Shown here: positions 24,234 to 31,997 of the stretch, piece by piece
How the letters are laid out: each line of letters opens with the position of its first letter
How positions within the stretch are numbered: position 1 is the first letter of the stretch
Source of the DNA: Oscillospiraceae bacterium
GTDB lineage: Bacteria > Bacillota > Clostridia > Oscillospirales > Oscillospiraceae
Direction of reading: 5' to 3'
Assembly: GCA_009785525.1 (NCBI GenBank)
Contig: WQWC01000002.1
Coordinates: 60,814-124,813, forward strand
DNA length: 64,000 nucleotides
Made by a program: the position numbers and the translations under genes
Notes under the pieces: model-generated
What the model was told of the DNA's origin: nothing
The model's input: the letters and a program-made list of their open reading frames with translations, nothing else
Database searches by the model: none

Positions 24234-25196
24234 CTAATCCTCTTGCAGTTTTTTCAGATAGCTCTCCATCCGTTCCACCTCGCTCATATCCAGTTCGTTG
24301 AACTTCTGCGGATTTTCGCTCGTTTTCGGTTTCTGATTCTTCGCAGCTCTGGTGTCTTTCTTTAGAATATCTTCCGGCGTGTAGAGTTTCTTTTCGTGCC
24401 AGTTTTTTATTATCGAGTCTATATATGCCCAGCTGAGTTTGCCTGTTTTCAGCACCGTCCTGTCATAGGCAATTTCAATTGCATCACTTTTAAAGCCCAT
24501 TCCTATCCACTCGTCAACATAGCGTTTTTCAGAGCTTGCGAGATCCCTATCGCGAATCTTCAGCGCCGACCTGATTTTACCCCTGGCGGATTTCCTTTCT
24601 TCCAGCGATTTTAAATACGCATCCGCTTTATCAAGGGAGAAAATTTCTTCCCGGTGCCATGTGTAGGCGGCTTTTTCTATGTACCGCATTCCTGGCGGGC
24701 GGCTTGCGCCTTTTTTGCGGCTCTCTGACATACAATGCGTCATCAACAGCAGGATAACCTCCGGCGGCAAACCCAGGTTGTCATATATTCCGAACAGGCG
24801 CGTCAGATCATCCGGGGATAGAATTTTGCCCAAACTGCGCTGAGCTTCCTCCACCAAAACGGAGAAGTCAGAGCTGTTCTCCAGCTCGTGCTTTATCTCC
24901 TCGGTCGAATACACCCGCGGCGCTTCATCCGGCGGCAGATTGTCAATATCTGCGCCGATTTCGCCGCACTCAATAAGCCGCAAACGGGAGAGCGTCGCCA
25001 TCGCCGTCCTGACAGCGCCCGGAGATTGCCCTATCGCGCGGCTTGCCTCCTCGGATGAGCTTTGTCCCCCGGTCCTCAATATGTACAGATACAGCAGGGC
25101 CGCGTCCCCGTCCCCGTCCCGTATCAGCTTGTCCACAGTCTGCCCCGAAAGCGTAATGACTTCCGCCCCGGGCAGCTTAAATCTCATATCAGCCAT
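24234..25196 (-). CDS. dnaD: DnaD-domain replication initiation protein
   Basis: A 320-residue protein. The N-terminal winged-helix region (about 1-110) has ALLYLYILRTGGQSSSEEASRAIG; two DnaD-like helical domains follow (about 125-210, ILSPDDLTRLFGIYDNLGLPPEVILLLMTHC; about 215-290, SSEKRYVDEWIGMGFKSDAIEIAYDRT with the SWAYIDSIIKNWHEK signature of the DnaD/DnaB_2 family). DnaD bridges DnaA and helicase loading at origins and restart sites. It is upstream of the loader gene on the same strand. The start has no SD; a strong promoter ends 6 bases before the ATG, suggesting leaderless mRNA. Confidence 0.88.
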   Translation of the reverse strand: MADMRFKLPGAEVITLSGQTVDKLIRDGDGDAALLYLYILRTGGQSSSEEASRAIGQSPGAVRTAMATLSRLRLIECGEIGADIDNLPPDEAPRVYSTEEIKHELENSSDFSVLVEEAQRSLGKILSPDDLTRLFGIYDNLGLPPEVILLLMTHCMSESRKKGASRPPGMRYIEKAAYTWHREEIFSLDKADAYLKSLEERKSARGKIRSALKIRDRDLASSEKRYVDEWIGMGFKSDAIEIAYDRTVLKTGKLSWAYIDSIIKNWHEKKLYTPEDILKKDTRAAKNQKPKTSENPQKFNELDMSEVERMESYLKKLQED

Positions 25197-25202
25197 AGGA
25201 GT

Positions 25203-25231
25203 ATTATACCAGAAATGATGGCGATGGGCAA
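25203..25231 (-). promoter_or_regulatory. dnaD promoter placing transcription start at the ATG
   Basis: Minus strand TTGCCC, 17 bases, TATAAT with TGG extension. Six bases (ACTCCT) separate the -10 box from the ATG. Confidence 0.7.
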
Positions 25232-25244
25232 GTGCGGGTTTGAA

Positions 25245-25430
25245 GAAGATTGCCGCTCCCTACGGGGGGCGCACCATCCTTAGGGGCAGCTCATTGGCCG
25301 TCCGCGGCGAGGAACATCCCCCTTCCCCCTTCGTGCGTGAAGAGGGAAGGGGGATGTTCCTTATCGCACATGCGGCAACCACACCCCACACACACCAAAA
25401 CGGGCGCACCCAAACAGTGCGCCCGCTTCA
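25245..25430. repeat. Intergenic repeat patch
   Basis: Contains CTACGGGGGGCGCACC, GGGGCAGCTCATTGGCCGTC, the CCCCCTTCGTGCGTGAAGAG module with the GGGGGATGTTCC tail, and CGGGCGCACCCAAACAGTGC. Confidence 0.65.
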
Positions 25431-25448
25431 AATCTCACGCAAACTCCG

Positions 25449-26945
25449 TCAATCCGCTGCGTTGAAGGTTATCTCCAGCTCCAGAACCTCGCCATCACGC
25501 CAGATTGTTATGTCTGCCGTGTCTCCCGCACGGTGGCGGCGCGTGCGCATTATAAGCTCCTGGTGAGTCATCACGCGATAGTTTTCTAAATGGGTAACTA
25601 TATCACCCGCTTGAATCCCTGCGGCTTCGGCGGCGGAGCCGGGAGTGACCGACTCAATGTACGCGCCGCGCTCCCAACCGCGATACGCAGCCACAGCACT
25701 TGTAACCGTGCTAACGTAAACACCCATGCGTGCCCTGGGGATAAAGCCGTGCTCAATAAGCTCGGAGGCTATCGCTATCGCGTCGTTAATCGGGATGGCA
25801 AAGCCTATCCCCTCAACGGAGGCCAATCTATCGGCGGCCAGCTTTGCCGTTACAATGCCTATCACCTCGCCGCTGATATTATACACCGGCCCGCCGGAAT
25901 TGCCGGGGTTGACGGCGGCACTTAACTGAAACGTGTTGATGGTCCTGTCCTCAACCGTGACAACCCGCTCTAACGCTGAGACTATGCCGTCAGTCATTGT
26001 ATAAGTGAGATCCCCGAACGGATTGCCAACGGCGTACACGCGCTGGCCGACGCGGAGTTCATCACTGTCGCCTATCACGACCGGCATAAGTCCGCCGGCT
26101 TCTATTTTGATGACCGCGACATCGCTTTGCGCGTCATGGCCGATGACCCGCGCCTCATAGGCTGAACCGTTGAACAAATAAACCGTGATCGGCTGATCCG
26201 CCAAATAGGCGGGTTCTATCACGTGATAGTTGGTCAGAATATACCCGTCTGCGGAGACGATGAATCCCGACCCGGACGCGCGGCCCGGCTGCGTCAAATC
26301 GAATCTGCCGCCGCTCCCGGCACGAATCGCCACCACTTGCTGGATTGCAACATCGTAAATATCGGCGGCAGACATGGTGTAAGGTGGCAGAGGCAAAAAC
26401 ATTCCGCTGTCGGGCGTTGTGCCCGGCGTCATGCCCGCCGGTTCAGTCCGCGGCCCAGGTTCCGCGCCAAGCACGACCTGGTTAACGGTGGGGAAATCCC
26501 CGCTTCTGATCCGAAACTCAATGGCTCCGTAAGCGGCGGCGATGCTTATAGCAGCGCACGCAGCAATCAAGCCCACGGCCCGCCAGAACCTTTTAGGCTT
26601 AGGCTCTGGCTTTGTTTGTTCTTTGCGATATTCGCCTCTGACAATCCCGGGTGAGTACATGCTCTCCTGCACCGCTTCTGAGTACGCCGGTTCACGCCAC
26701 ATATCGCGTAGCGGTTCAATTACGACCGGGGCGGTTTCCGTTGCGGCGGTTTGGGCAATGTATCCCGACGCAAGCTCCACCGCGATTTCCGCGACATACT
26801 CCGGCAAGGGTTCCGGAATCGGCTCAATGGTTTCCGTGATGGTCTCGGTCGGCGGCCCGCTCCGTTGCATGATTAAATAGATATCCGGCGCATCGTAACG
26901 TTCCGCAGGCGCGCCGGGTCTGAGTTGGTTGTCACTGTGCTGCAT
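25449..26945 (-). CDS. HtrA-like serine protease with long proline/glutamate-rich cytosolic N-terminus
   Basis: A 498-residue S1C protease. Residues 1-120 are a low-complexity acidic and proline-rich segment (ETITETIEPIPEPLPEY), then a membrane helix (about 122-141), a linker, the trypsin-like domain with H241 (TNYHVI), D275 (SDVAVI) and S350 (GNSGGP), and a PDZ domain (about 405-495, GSAAEAAGIQAGDIVTHLE). ATG 26945 follows GGAGG; a TTG two codons earlier overlaps less well. The paralogue at 9050 lacks the long cytosolic part, so the two probably differ in regulation or partners. Confidence 0.92.
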   Translation of the reverse strand: MQHSDNQLRPGAPAERYDAPDIYLIMQRSGPPTETITETIEPIPEPLPEYVAEIAVELASGYIAQTAATETAPVVIEPLRDMWREPAYSEAVQESMYSPGIVRGEYRKEQTKPEPKPKRFWRAVGLIAACAAISIAAAYGAIEFRIRSGDFPTVNQVVLGAEPGPRTEPAGMTPGTTPDSGMFLPLPPYTMSAADIYDVAIQQVVAIRAGSGGRFDLTQPGRASGSGFIVSADGYILTNYHVIEPAYLADQPITVYLFNGSAYEARVIGHDAQSDVAVIKIEAGGLMPVVIGDSDELRVGQRVYAVGNPFGDLTYTMTDGIVSALERVVTVEDRTINTFQLSAAVNPGNSGGPVYNISGEVIGIVTAKLAADRLASVEGIGFAIPINDAIAIASELIEHGFIPRARMGVYVSTVTSAVAAYRGWERGAYIESVTPGSAAEAAGIQAGDIVTHLENYRVMTHQELIMRTRRHRAGDTADITIWRDGEVLELEITFNAAD

Positions 26946-27059
26946 AGTCAAACCTCCAGATTGTGTCTGTTTATATTTAATATAATAGCCTGATTTTATT
27001 ACGAATGCATGAATAAAGTGAAAAAATTTTTGTTGACAAAAATAAAAACCACCGTCATG

Positions 27060-27190
27060 GTGGCGGCCTTACAGGGGCGGATGGCAATCCGCCCGTTTGT
27101 CAATCTGTATCCGGGACGATTGCCATCGTCCCCTACGAATAACAATTACATATGCCCTTGGCTATCTGCGTACCGCAGACGGCGGGTGTT
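27060..27190. repeat. Intergenic repeat patch
   Basis: GGGGCGGATGGCAATCCGCC, its partner GGGACGATTGCCATCGTCCC ending CTACG, and the CCGCAGACGGCGGGTGTTTG tail. Confidence 0.7.
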
Positions 27191-27192
27191 TG

Positions 27193-27423
27193 TTATTGGT
27201 TTTCTATTTCATTTTCTATGGAGCGCAATATATCGCTTGCCCTAACTTCTAATGCTTGGCTAATTCTATAAAATGTTTCAAGTGTAGGTTTGCGTTCACC
27301 CCTCTCTATTGCGCTTAGGTGTGTACGCCCTATATCAGCAAGGCCACTCAAAACTTCTTGTGATACGCCTTTCTTTTCCCTATATTGTTGTATAATTTTA
27401 CCTACTATTACAGCGTCTAGCAT
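27193..27423 (-). CDS. XRE-family transcriptional regulator
   Basis: A 76-residue single HTH_3 domain: VGKIIQQYREKKGVSQEVLS, recognition helix region DIGRTHLSAIERGERKPTLE, then TFYRISQALEVRASDIL. It is divergent from the 62-residue gene at 27558. GAGGGG lies before the ATG. Inverted repeat ATTTACCC/GGGTAAAT flanks the start region and may be its operator. Confidence 0.9.
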   Translation of the reverse strand: MLDAVIVGKIIQQYREKKGVSQEVLSGLADIGRTHLSAIERGERKPTLETFYRISQALEVRASDILRSIENEIENQ

Positions 27424-27426
27424 ATT

Positions 27427-27462
27427 ATTTACCCCTCTTCAGTTTATTGTAAATGGGTAAAT
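27427..27462. promoter_or_regulatory. Inverted repeat next to the XRE start (possible operator)
   Basis: ATTTACCC (27427-27434) and GGGTAAAT (27455-27462), 20 bases apart, directly upstream of the regulator start. Confidence 0.45.
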
Positions 27463-27483
27463 GATATGCATCGAACACATATG

Positions 27484-27512
27484 TTGACATCTATGGCTTT
27501 CCGTGATACAAT
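27484..27512 (+). promoter_or_regulatory. Promoter of the 62-residue gene
   Basis: TTGACA, 17 bases, TACAAT with TG extension, 45 bases before the ATG. Confidence 0.75.
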
Positions 27513-27557
27513 CGCCCGTGCGTGCTGTTTTTGTGCTCGAAAATGAGGTGACAATAT

Positions 27558-27746
27558 ATGATTGACGAAAATATACCAGAAAATCTCTCAAACAGTGAAG
27601 AAGTCAATTTCAAAACTTTATATTTCGGCCTTTTTAACGGCATCAGCCTAATTATTGAAAATACTTTTACATACGAACAGTCTATCGATGCCCTGAAACA
27701 GCTGCAAAGAAAAGCAAAAGATTATTATATAGAGTTTGATGGGTAA
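27558..27746 (+). CDS. Small protein of unknown function (62 residues)
   Basis: The peptide is acidic at the N-terminus (MIDENIPENLSNSEEVNF) and helical after residue 20 (LFNGISLIIENTFTYEQSID, ALKQLQRKAKDYYIEFDG). It has a strong promoter and SD GAGGTGAC, is divergent from an XRE gene and ends at a perfect terminator, so it is very likely expressed. Small proteins with this ending are common in Clostridia, without known function. It may be controlled by, or partner of, the XRE protein. Confidence 0.7.
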   Translation: MIDENIPENLSNSEEVNFKTLYFGLFNGISLIIENTFTYEQSIDALKQLQRKAKDYYIEFDG

Positions 27747-27792
27747 GCTAAACAGCAGCTGCACAGCCAAGCTTGACGAAATTGCGGGATAA

Positions 27793-27834
27793 AAGGGAAA
27801 GCGGTTACACTCAAAAGTGTAACCGCTTTCCCTT
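27793..27834. terminator. Bidirectional terminator
   Basis: Perfect 18-bp stem: AAGGGAAAGCGGTTACAC with GTGTAACCGCTTTCCCTT, loop TCAAAA. Lies between the 62-residue gene and the convergent tRNA cluster. Confidence 0.8.
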
Positions 27835-27852
27835 GCAAGGCTTTTGAAAATC

Positions 27853-27929
27853 TGGTGGAGACTACTGGACTCGAACCAACGACCTCCTGCGTGTGAAGCA
27901 GGCGCTCTAACCAGCTGAGCTAAGCCTCC
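27853..27929 (-). tRNA. tRNA-Val (CAC)
   Basis: Cloverleaf on the minus strand: acceptor GGAGGCT/AGTCTCC, D arm GCTCAGCTGGTTAGAGC, anticodon stem CCTGC/GCAGG around TTCACAC (anticodon CAC), T arm with GTTCGAGTC. CCA is encoded. Confidence 0.95.
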
Positions 27930-28023
27930 AAAAACGCGTGAAATGCAAATTATGAATGCTGAACCATTAATTTTGAATACATTCATAATTTAACATTCAA
28001 CATTCATAATTTAGAATAAAAGA

Positions 28024-28098
28024 TGGTGACCCGTACGAGATTCGAACTCGTGTTGCCGCCGTGAAAGGGCGGAGTCTTAACCGCTTGACCAACGGGCC
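28024..28098 (-). tRNA. tRNA-Glu (TTC)
   Basis: Acceptor GGCCCGT/ACGGGTC, anticodon loop CTTTCAC (TTC) on stem CCGCC/GGCGG, T arm GAGTTCGAATCTC, CCA encoded. Second gene of the tRNA transcript. Confidence 0.95.
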
Positions 28099-28198
28099 TT
28101 GTCGCCGCTTCGCGGCGAGAGCTGAGTGTTAAGAGTTAAAATGATTTTATATTTTAAGCTCCTATATCTCATATCTAGCGTTCGCAGAGCGAACGCGC

Positions 28199-28275
28199 TG
28201 GTAGCGGCAGCAGGATTTGAACCAGCGACCCTCCGGGTATGAACCGAATGCTCTAGCCAACTGAGCTATGCCGCC
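28199..28275 (-). tRNA. tRNA-Met (CAT), elongator type
   Basis: Acceptor GGCGGCA/TGCCGCT, D arm GCTCAGTTGGCTAGAGC, anticodon loop TTCATAC (CAT), CCA encoded. The paired first base and the close likeness to Bacillus elongator tRNA-Met argue against initiator; a tRNA-Ile with lysidine cannot be fully excluded. First gene of the transcript. Confidence 0.92.
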
Positions 28276-28314
28276 ACATTACTATGGCCTAAAAAAATTA
28301 TATGAGCGTGGATC

Positions 28315-28343
28315 ATTATACTTTATGTTTTGCCTGTTGTCAA
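28315..28343 (-). promoter_or_regulatory. Consensus promoter of the tRNA cluster
   Basis: Minus strand TTGACA, 17 bases, TATAAT: a full consensus match, about 40 bases before tRNA-Met. Confidence 0.85.
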
Positions 28344-28364
28344 CACGTTTTTTTCGTGTATAAT
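28337..28364 (+). promoter_or_regulatory. ddl-murF promoter overlapping the tRNA promoter
   Basis: TTGTCA (28337), 16 bases, TATAAT (28359). Its -35 box shares five bases with the complement of the tRNA -35 box (28338-28343). Confidence 0.65.
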
Positions 28365-28393
28365 ATATATCTGATGAAATTGCGGGAGGTTCT

Positions 28394-29368
28394 ATGGATA
28401 TTGTAGTATTATGCGGGGGGCTGAGTGCGGAGCGCGACGTCTCTATAGCCAGCGGCACAATGGCTGCCGCCGCGTTGAGGCGGCGCGGTCACAGCGTCTC
28501 GCTTGTCGACTTATTTTTCGGGCATGAAGTAAAAGAATTGCCGGCAGGCGTCAGTGAAAGCGCCCCGGATCTTGAAAATTTGCGGAAACAAAAATCCGGG
28601 CCCGGTCGAATCGCGGATAATATCCCGGAAATATGCAACGCTTGCGATATCGTGTTCATCGCCTTACACGGGGAGGATGGCGAAGACGGTAAGATTCAGT
28701 CCTTGCTTGACCTCATCGGCGTAAAATACACCGGGACAGGCGCGTTAGGCAGTGCAATCGCGATGGACAAAGACATAACAAAACAGCTGTTTTTGCAAAA
28801 CGGGATAAAGACCCCTCGGCGATATTCGGAGGAAAACGCGGAATTCCCATGCGTCGTCAAGCCGAACGCCAGAGGTTCATCGGTCGGCGTATCTATCGTG
28901 ACGGCAGAACACGAATACCCGGCGGCGCTCGCCGAAGCCGCAAAATACGGCGGCGTGATTGTGGAGCAATACATACAGGGCCGTGAACTCACAGTCGGCA
29001 TACTATCCGGGCGCGCTATGCCAGTGGTAGAGATTATCCCCAAAACCGGGTTCTACGACTACAAGAATAAATACCAAAGCGGCATGACCGACAAGGTCTG
29101 TCCGGCAGAGATTTCTGAGGAACTTGCGACGAAGCTTCAGCGTGAAGCGGAGCGTGTCTTTGAGGTGCTAAAATTCGACGTGTATGGGCGCATAGATTTT
29201 ATCGCAGACGACGATGGTGAGGTTTGGTGTCTTGAGGGTAATACTCTACCGGGATTCACCCCGCTGAGTCTTGTTCCCAAAGCGGCGGAGACGGCGGGAA
29301 TGTCATACGACGACTTGTGCGAGACGATTGTATATGAATCGCTGAAAAAGTACGGAGAAACGCCATGA
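28394..29368 (+). CDS. ddl: D-alanine--D-alanine ligase
   Basis: A 324-residue ATP-grasp enzyme that joins two D-alanines for peptidoglycan. It opens with VVLCGGLSAERDVSIASG, has HGEDGEDGKIQSLLDLIG, the ATP-grasp core VVKPNARGSSVGVSIV (glycine-rich loop) and the Mg/ligand motif LEGNTLPGFTPLSLVPKAA. GCGGGAGG precedes the ATG. Coupled to murF by ATGA; together they make the UDP-MurNAc-pentapeptide end. The GRIDFIADDDGEVWCLEGN stretch carries the usual acidic metal ligands. D-Ala versus D-Lac specificity was not resolved. Confidence 0.95.
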   Translation: MDIVVLCGGLSAERDVSIASGTMAAAALRRRGHSVSLVDLFFGHEVKELPAGVSESAPDLENLRKQKSGPGRIADNIPEICNACDIVFIALHGEDGEDGKIQSLLDLIGVKYTGTGALGSAIAMDKDITKQLFLQNGIKTPRRYSEENAEFPCVVKPNARGSSVGVSIVTAEHEYPAALAEAAKYGGVIVEQYIQGRELTVGILSGRAMPVVEIIPKTGFYDYKNKYQSGMTDKVCPAEISEELATKLQREAERVFEVLKFDVYGRIDFIADDDGEVWCLEGNTLPGFTPLSLVPKAAETAGMSYDDLCETIVYESLKKYGETP

Positions 29369-30732
29369 AACATCTGACGCCGCAAATAATTGCCGACATC
29401 ACGGGTGGGGAGTATATCGGCCGCGATGAGGATCTCAATATCCGCGTTCAGGGGGCCGCTCGCGATAATCGTGAGGTCATGCCAGGCAATCTCTTCATCT
29501 GCATACCCGGTACACGTGTGGATGGGCATTCATTCGCCCAGAGCGCGTTTGAGGCGGGCGCGGCGTGTTGCCTTGCCGAACGCACTCTCACCGACGTGAC
29601 AGGGCCATATGTGAGAGTCAAATCCACGCTGGAAGCGGTTAAAACCCTCGGCGGATACTACAGGAGCCTGTCTGATATCCCGATCATAGGTATAACCGGC
29701 AGCGTGGGCAAGACCACGACGAAAGAGTTGGTCGCTGCTGTCTTGGGTGCGCGGTTCAGCGTGCTGAAAACGCCTGAAAACCTGAATAACGAACTCGGCG
29801 TGCCGCTGACGCTTCTGTCGCTTACAGATCAGCACGAGGCGGCGGTCATTGAAATGGGTATCAGCGATTTCGGCGAGATGAGCGTGCTGGCAGAGATGGT
29901 GCGGCCCGATATACTGGTTATGACGACAATCGGCCATGCGCACCTGGACGCACTGGGCGATTTGGACGGCGTGCTGAAAGCTAAAACAGAGGTGTTTCTG
30001 TACATGCGGGCCAGCGGCATAGGCATTTTAAACGGCGACGATGAATTTTTGCGTAAATACGACCCCGGATTGCGCAAAATAACATTCGGGCTGGGGCACG
30101 GCAATGATTTCCGCTCCGAAAATATCCGCGCTGACGGCATTGCCTCGGTATCATGTGATATTGTGAGCGATAAAGGCCGGTTCTGGGTGACGATACCTGC
30201 TTTCGGGGAGCATTTGGCAATGATGGCACTGCCGGCCGCCGCTGCAGGCAGGTTGCTGGGTCTGTCAGACGAGGAGATTATCCGCGGGCTTAACGCTTAC
30301 ATTCCGGTAGGCGGCAGATCCAATGTGAAGGAAACGGGACATATAACGCTGATTGACGACTGCTATAACGCAAGCCCCGCATCCGTGAAGGCAGCGTTAA
30401 AATCACTGGCCGGACTCACAGGGCGCCGAGTTGCGATTTTGGGCGATATGCTGGAGCTGGGAGATCACGCGGATGACCTGCATCGTGAAATAGGTGAGGC
30501 GGCTTATCGGCATTCGCTGGATTCTCTGATCTGTTGCGGAGATAAGGCACGGCTGGTGTACGACGGTTTCGTAACATCCGGCGGAACCAGCGCGCGGTAT
30601 TTCAAGACAAAGGCGGAACTTATCGCGGAGTTGCCGGAATTGATAGAAAAAGACGACATAGTACTGGTCAAAGCCTCGCACAGCATGGGGTTTGGCGAGA
30701 TCGTTGAGTATCTTGCGGCTATGATGATATAG
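29365..30732 (+). CDS. murF: UDP-MurNAc-tripeptide--D-Ala-D-Ala ligase
   Basis: A 455-residue cytosolic Mur ligase that adds D-Ala-D-Ala to UDP-MurNAc-tripeptide. ATP loop GITGSVGKTTTKE (about 109-121), the EMGISDFGEM motif, TTIGHAHLDALGD with the Mg-binding His, and VGGRSNVKETGHITLIDDCYNASPAS of the central/C-terminal domain. It starts in the ddl stop (ATGA). A perfect 20-bp terminator follows. The substrate's third residue is probably meso-diaminopimelate, made by the convergent dap genes. Confidence 0.95.
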   Translation: MKHLTPQIIADITGGEYIGRDEDLNIRVQGAARDNREVMPGNLFICIPGTRVDGHSFAQSAFEAGAACCLAERTLTDVTGPYVRVKSTLEAVKTLGGYYRSLSDIPIIGITGSVGKTTTKELVAAVLGARFSVLKTPENLNNELGVPLTLLSLTDQHEAAVIEMGISDFGEMSVLAEMVRPDILVMTTIGHAHLDALGDLDGVLKAKTEVFLYMRASGIGILNGDDEFLRKYDPGLRKITFGLGHGNDFRSENIRADGIASVSCDIVSDKGRFWVTIPAFGEHLAMMALPAAAAGRLLGLSDEEIIRGLNAYIPVGGRSNVKETGHITLIDDCYNASPASVKAALKSLAGLTGRRVAILGDMLELGDHADDLHREIGEAAYRHSLDSLICCGDKARLVYDGFVTSGGTSARYFKTKAELIAELPELIEKDDIVLVKASHSMGFGEIVEYLAAMMI

Positions 30733-30740
30733 GTATGTGA

Positions 30741-30786
30741 AAAGATGATTGCGTTCAACCGAATCAGGTTGAACGCAATCATCTTT
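30741..30786. terminator. Bidirectional terminator between murF and dapB
   Basis: Perfect 20-bp stem AAAGATGATTGCGTTCAACC with its complement, loop GAATCA; A-run on one side and T-run on the other serve both convergent genes. Confidence 0.85.
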
Positions 30787-30801
30787 GTCTTTTAGATACC
30801 T

Positions 30802-31566
30802 TTATTCAGCCGAATTTAGGACATCGCGCATATCGTACAGGCCGGGGTTGCGAACTCCGGCCATGAATTTTGCCGCCCGCAGCGCGCCGACGGCGAAAAT
30901 GTCGCGTGAAAACGCCGTGTGTTTAAGCTCAATAACCTCATCATACCCGGCAAAAATAACCTCGTGCTCACCGACTATTGTACCGCCTCTCACGGCGGAA
31001 ATCCCGATTTCATGGGACTGCCGCGCTTCCCGGCGGCTCTGGCGTTCGTGAATATATTCCGGTTCATACGGCAGAGCTTCCCGCGCGGCGTCGGCCAGCA
31101 TAAGGGCGGTTCCGCTAGGTGCGTCAACTTTGCGGCGGTGATGACGCTCCGCAACCTCAACATCAAACGACAGACCAAGAACGGCGCAAGAGCGCTTTAC
31201 GAGATCCGCGAGCAGGTTGATCCCAAGCGACATATTGCCGGAGCGGAACACAGGAAGCGTTTCGGCGGCCTTGTGAATCGCATGTAGGTCGTTGTCAGAG
31301 TATCCTGTGGTGCAGAGGACAAGCGGTATTTTCCTTTCGAGGCAGTAAGAGAGCAAATCCCCCAGAGCGGAGGGCGTCGAAAAATCCACCACAACATCAG
31401 CTGCGCCGCTAAACTCACGCGGGGCGGCGTATACGGGGAAGTTATACAGCTTCTGCGCGTCAACATCAAATCCGGCGGATATGGTGAGTTCCCGGTCGTT
31501 TAACGCAAGTTCCGCAACGGTTCGCCCCATGTGTCCGCTGGAACCTGATATGATTATCTTTAGCAT
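30802..31566 (-). CDS. dapB: 4-hydroxy-tetrahydrodipicolinate reductase
   Basis: A 254-residue NAD(P)H-dependent reductase of the diaminopimelate/lysine pathway. Nucleotide loop GSSGHMGR (8-15), VDFSTPSALGDLL, LCTTGYSD, and the catalytic AERHHRRKVDAPSGTA motif. ATG 31566 is used; the upstream in-frame extension lacks homology and SD. It is the last gene of the lysine-riboswitch operon, after the DUF3795 gene. Dipicolinate for spores branches from the same step, which fits a spore former. Confidence 0.94.
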   Translation of the reverse strand: MLKIIISGSSGHMGRTVAELALNDRELTISAGFDVDAQKLYNFPVYAAPREFSGAADVVVDFSTPSALGDLLSYCLERKIPLVLCTTGYSDNDLHAIHKAAETLPVFRSGNMSLGINLLADLVKRSCAVLGLSFDVEVAERHHRRKVDAPSGTALMLADAAREALPYEPEYIHERQSRREARQSHEIGISAVRGGTIVGEHEVIFAGYDEVIELKHTAFSRDIFAVGALRAAKFMAGVRNPGLYDMRDVLNSAE

Positions 31567-31655
31567 GGTAATGATCCCTTTCTCTGTGTAAATGGAATAC
31601 AATGGTACGCATGGCGCATCATCGATACAACTGTAGAAAATGCTTATTGTCGAGG

Positions 31656-31919
31656 CTATAACGTTGCCCATTCTTTACACTGTTCAATCATTTCGCCATT
31701 ATTGCCGTGTTCCTTGTTATATGCAAAGCTGTTAAGTAAATCACATGGGAAATCTTCACATAACCCGCAGTGCGCTAGTCCTTTACTCTCACAGCAAATT
31801 TTTACATCACACTCACCCCAAAAGGGCTTGTCCATTGCAACACAACCCGGACAATCAACGCCGAAGGCTTCTTTGCATTTTAACGGTTCACAAACGGTAC
31901 CACATCTTGATTTGACCAT
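31656..31919 (-). CDS. Cysteine-rich DUF3795-family protein
   Basis: An 87-residue protein with about ten cysteines in CxxC-like groups: RCGTVCEPLKC, DCPGCVAM, GECDVKICCESKG, HCGLCEDFPCDLL, then FAYNKEHGNNGEMIEQCKEW. This order is that of DUF3795, thought to bind a metal or Fe-S cluster. SD GGAG precedes the ATG. It lies between dapA and dapB on the same strand, 89 bases from dapB, so it is probably co-transcribed under the lysine riboswitch, though no link to lysine synthesis is known. Confidence 0.85.
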   Translation of the reverse strand: MVKSRCGTVCEPLKCKEAFGVDCPGCVAMDKPFWGECDVKICCESKGLAHCGLCEDFPCDLLNSFAYNKEHGNNGEMIEQCKEWATL

Positions 31920-31959
31920 TTTAATCTATCTCCACTAGTACAAATTATTGCCGCGGTAA

Positions 31960-31997
31960 AACAAAAGCGGGACGCCGGGAGGGCGTCCCCTACAGCG
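31960..31997. repeat. Repeat module after dapA
   Basis: Minus strand CTGTAGGGGACGCCCTCCCG followed by GCGTCCCGC, one self-complementary unit. Confidence 0.6.

Noticed and set aside
27648-27986. 112-codon minus-strand open frame across the tRNA-Val gene
   Set aside because: It runs through a tRNA and a terminator.
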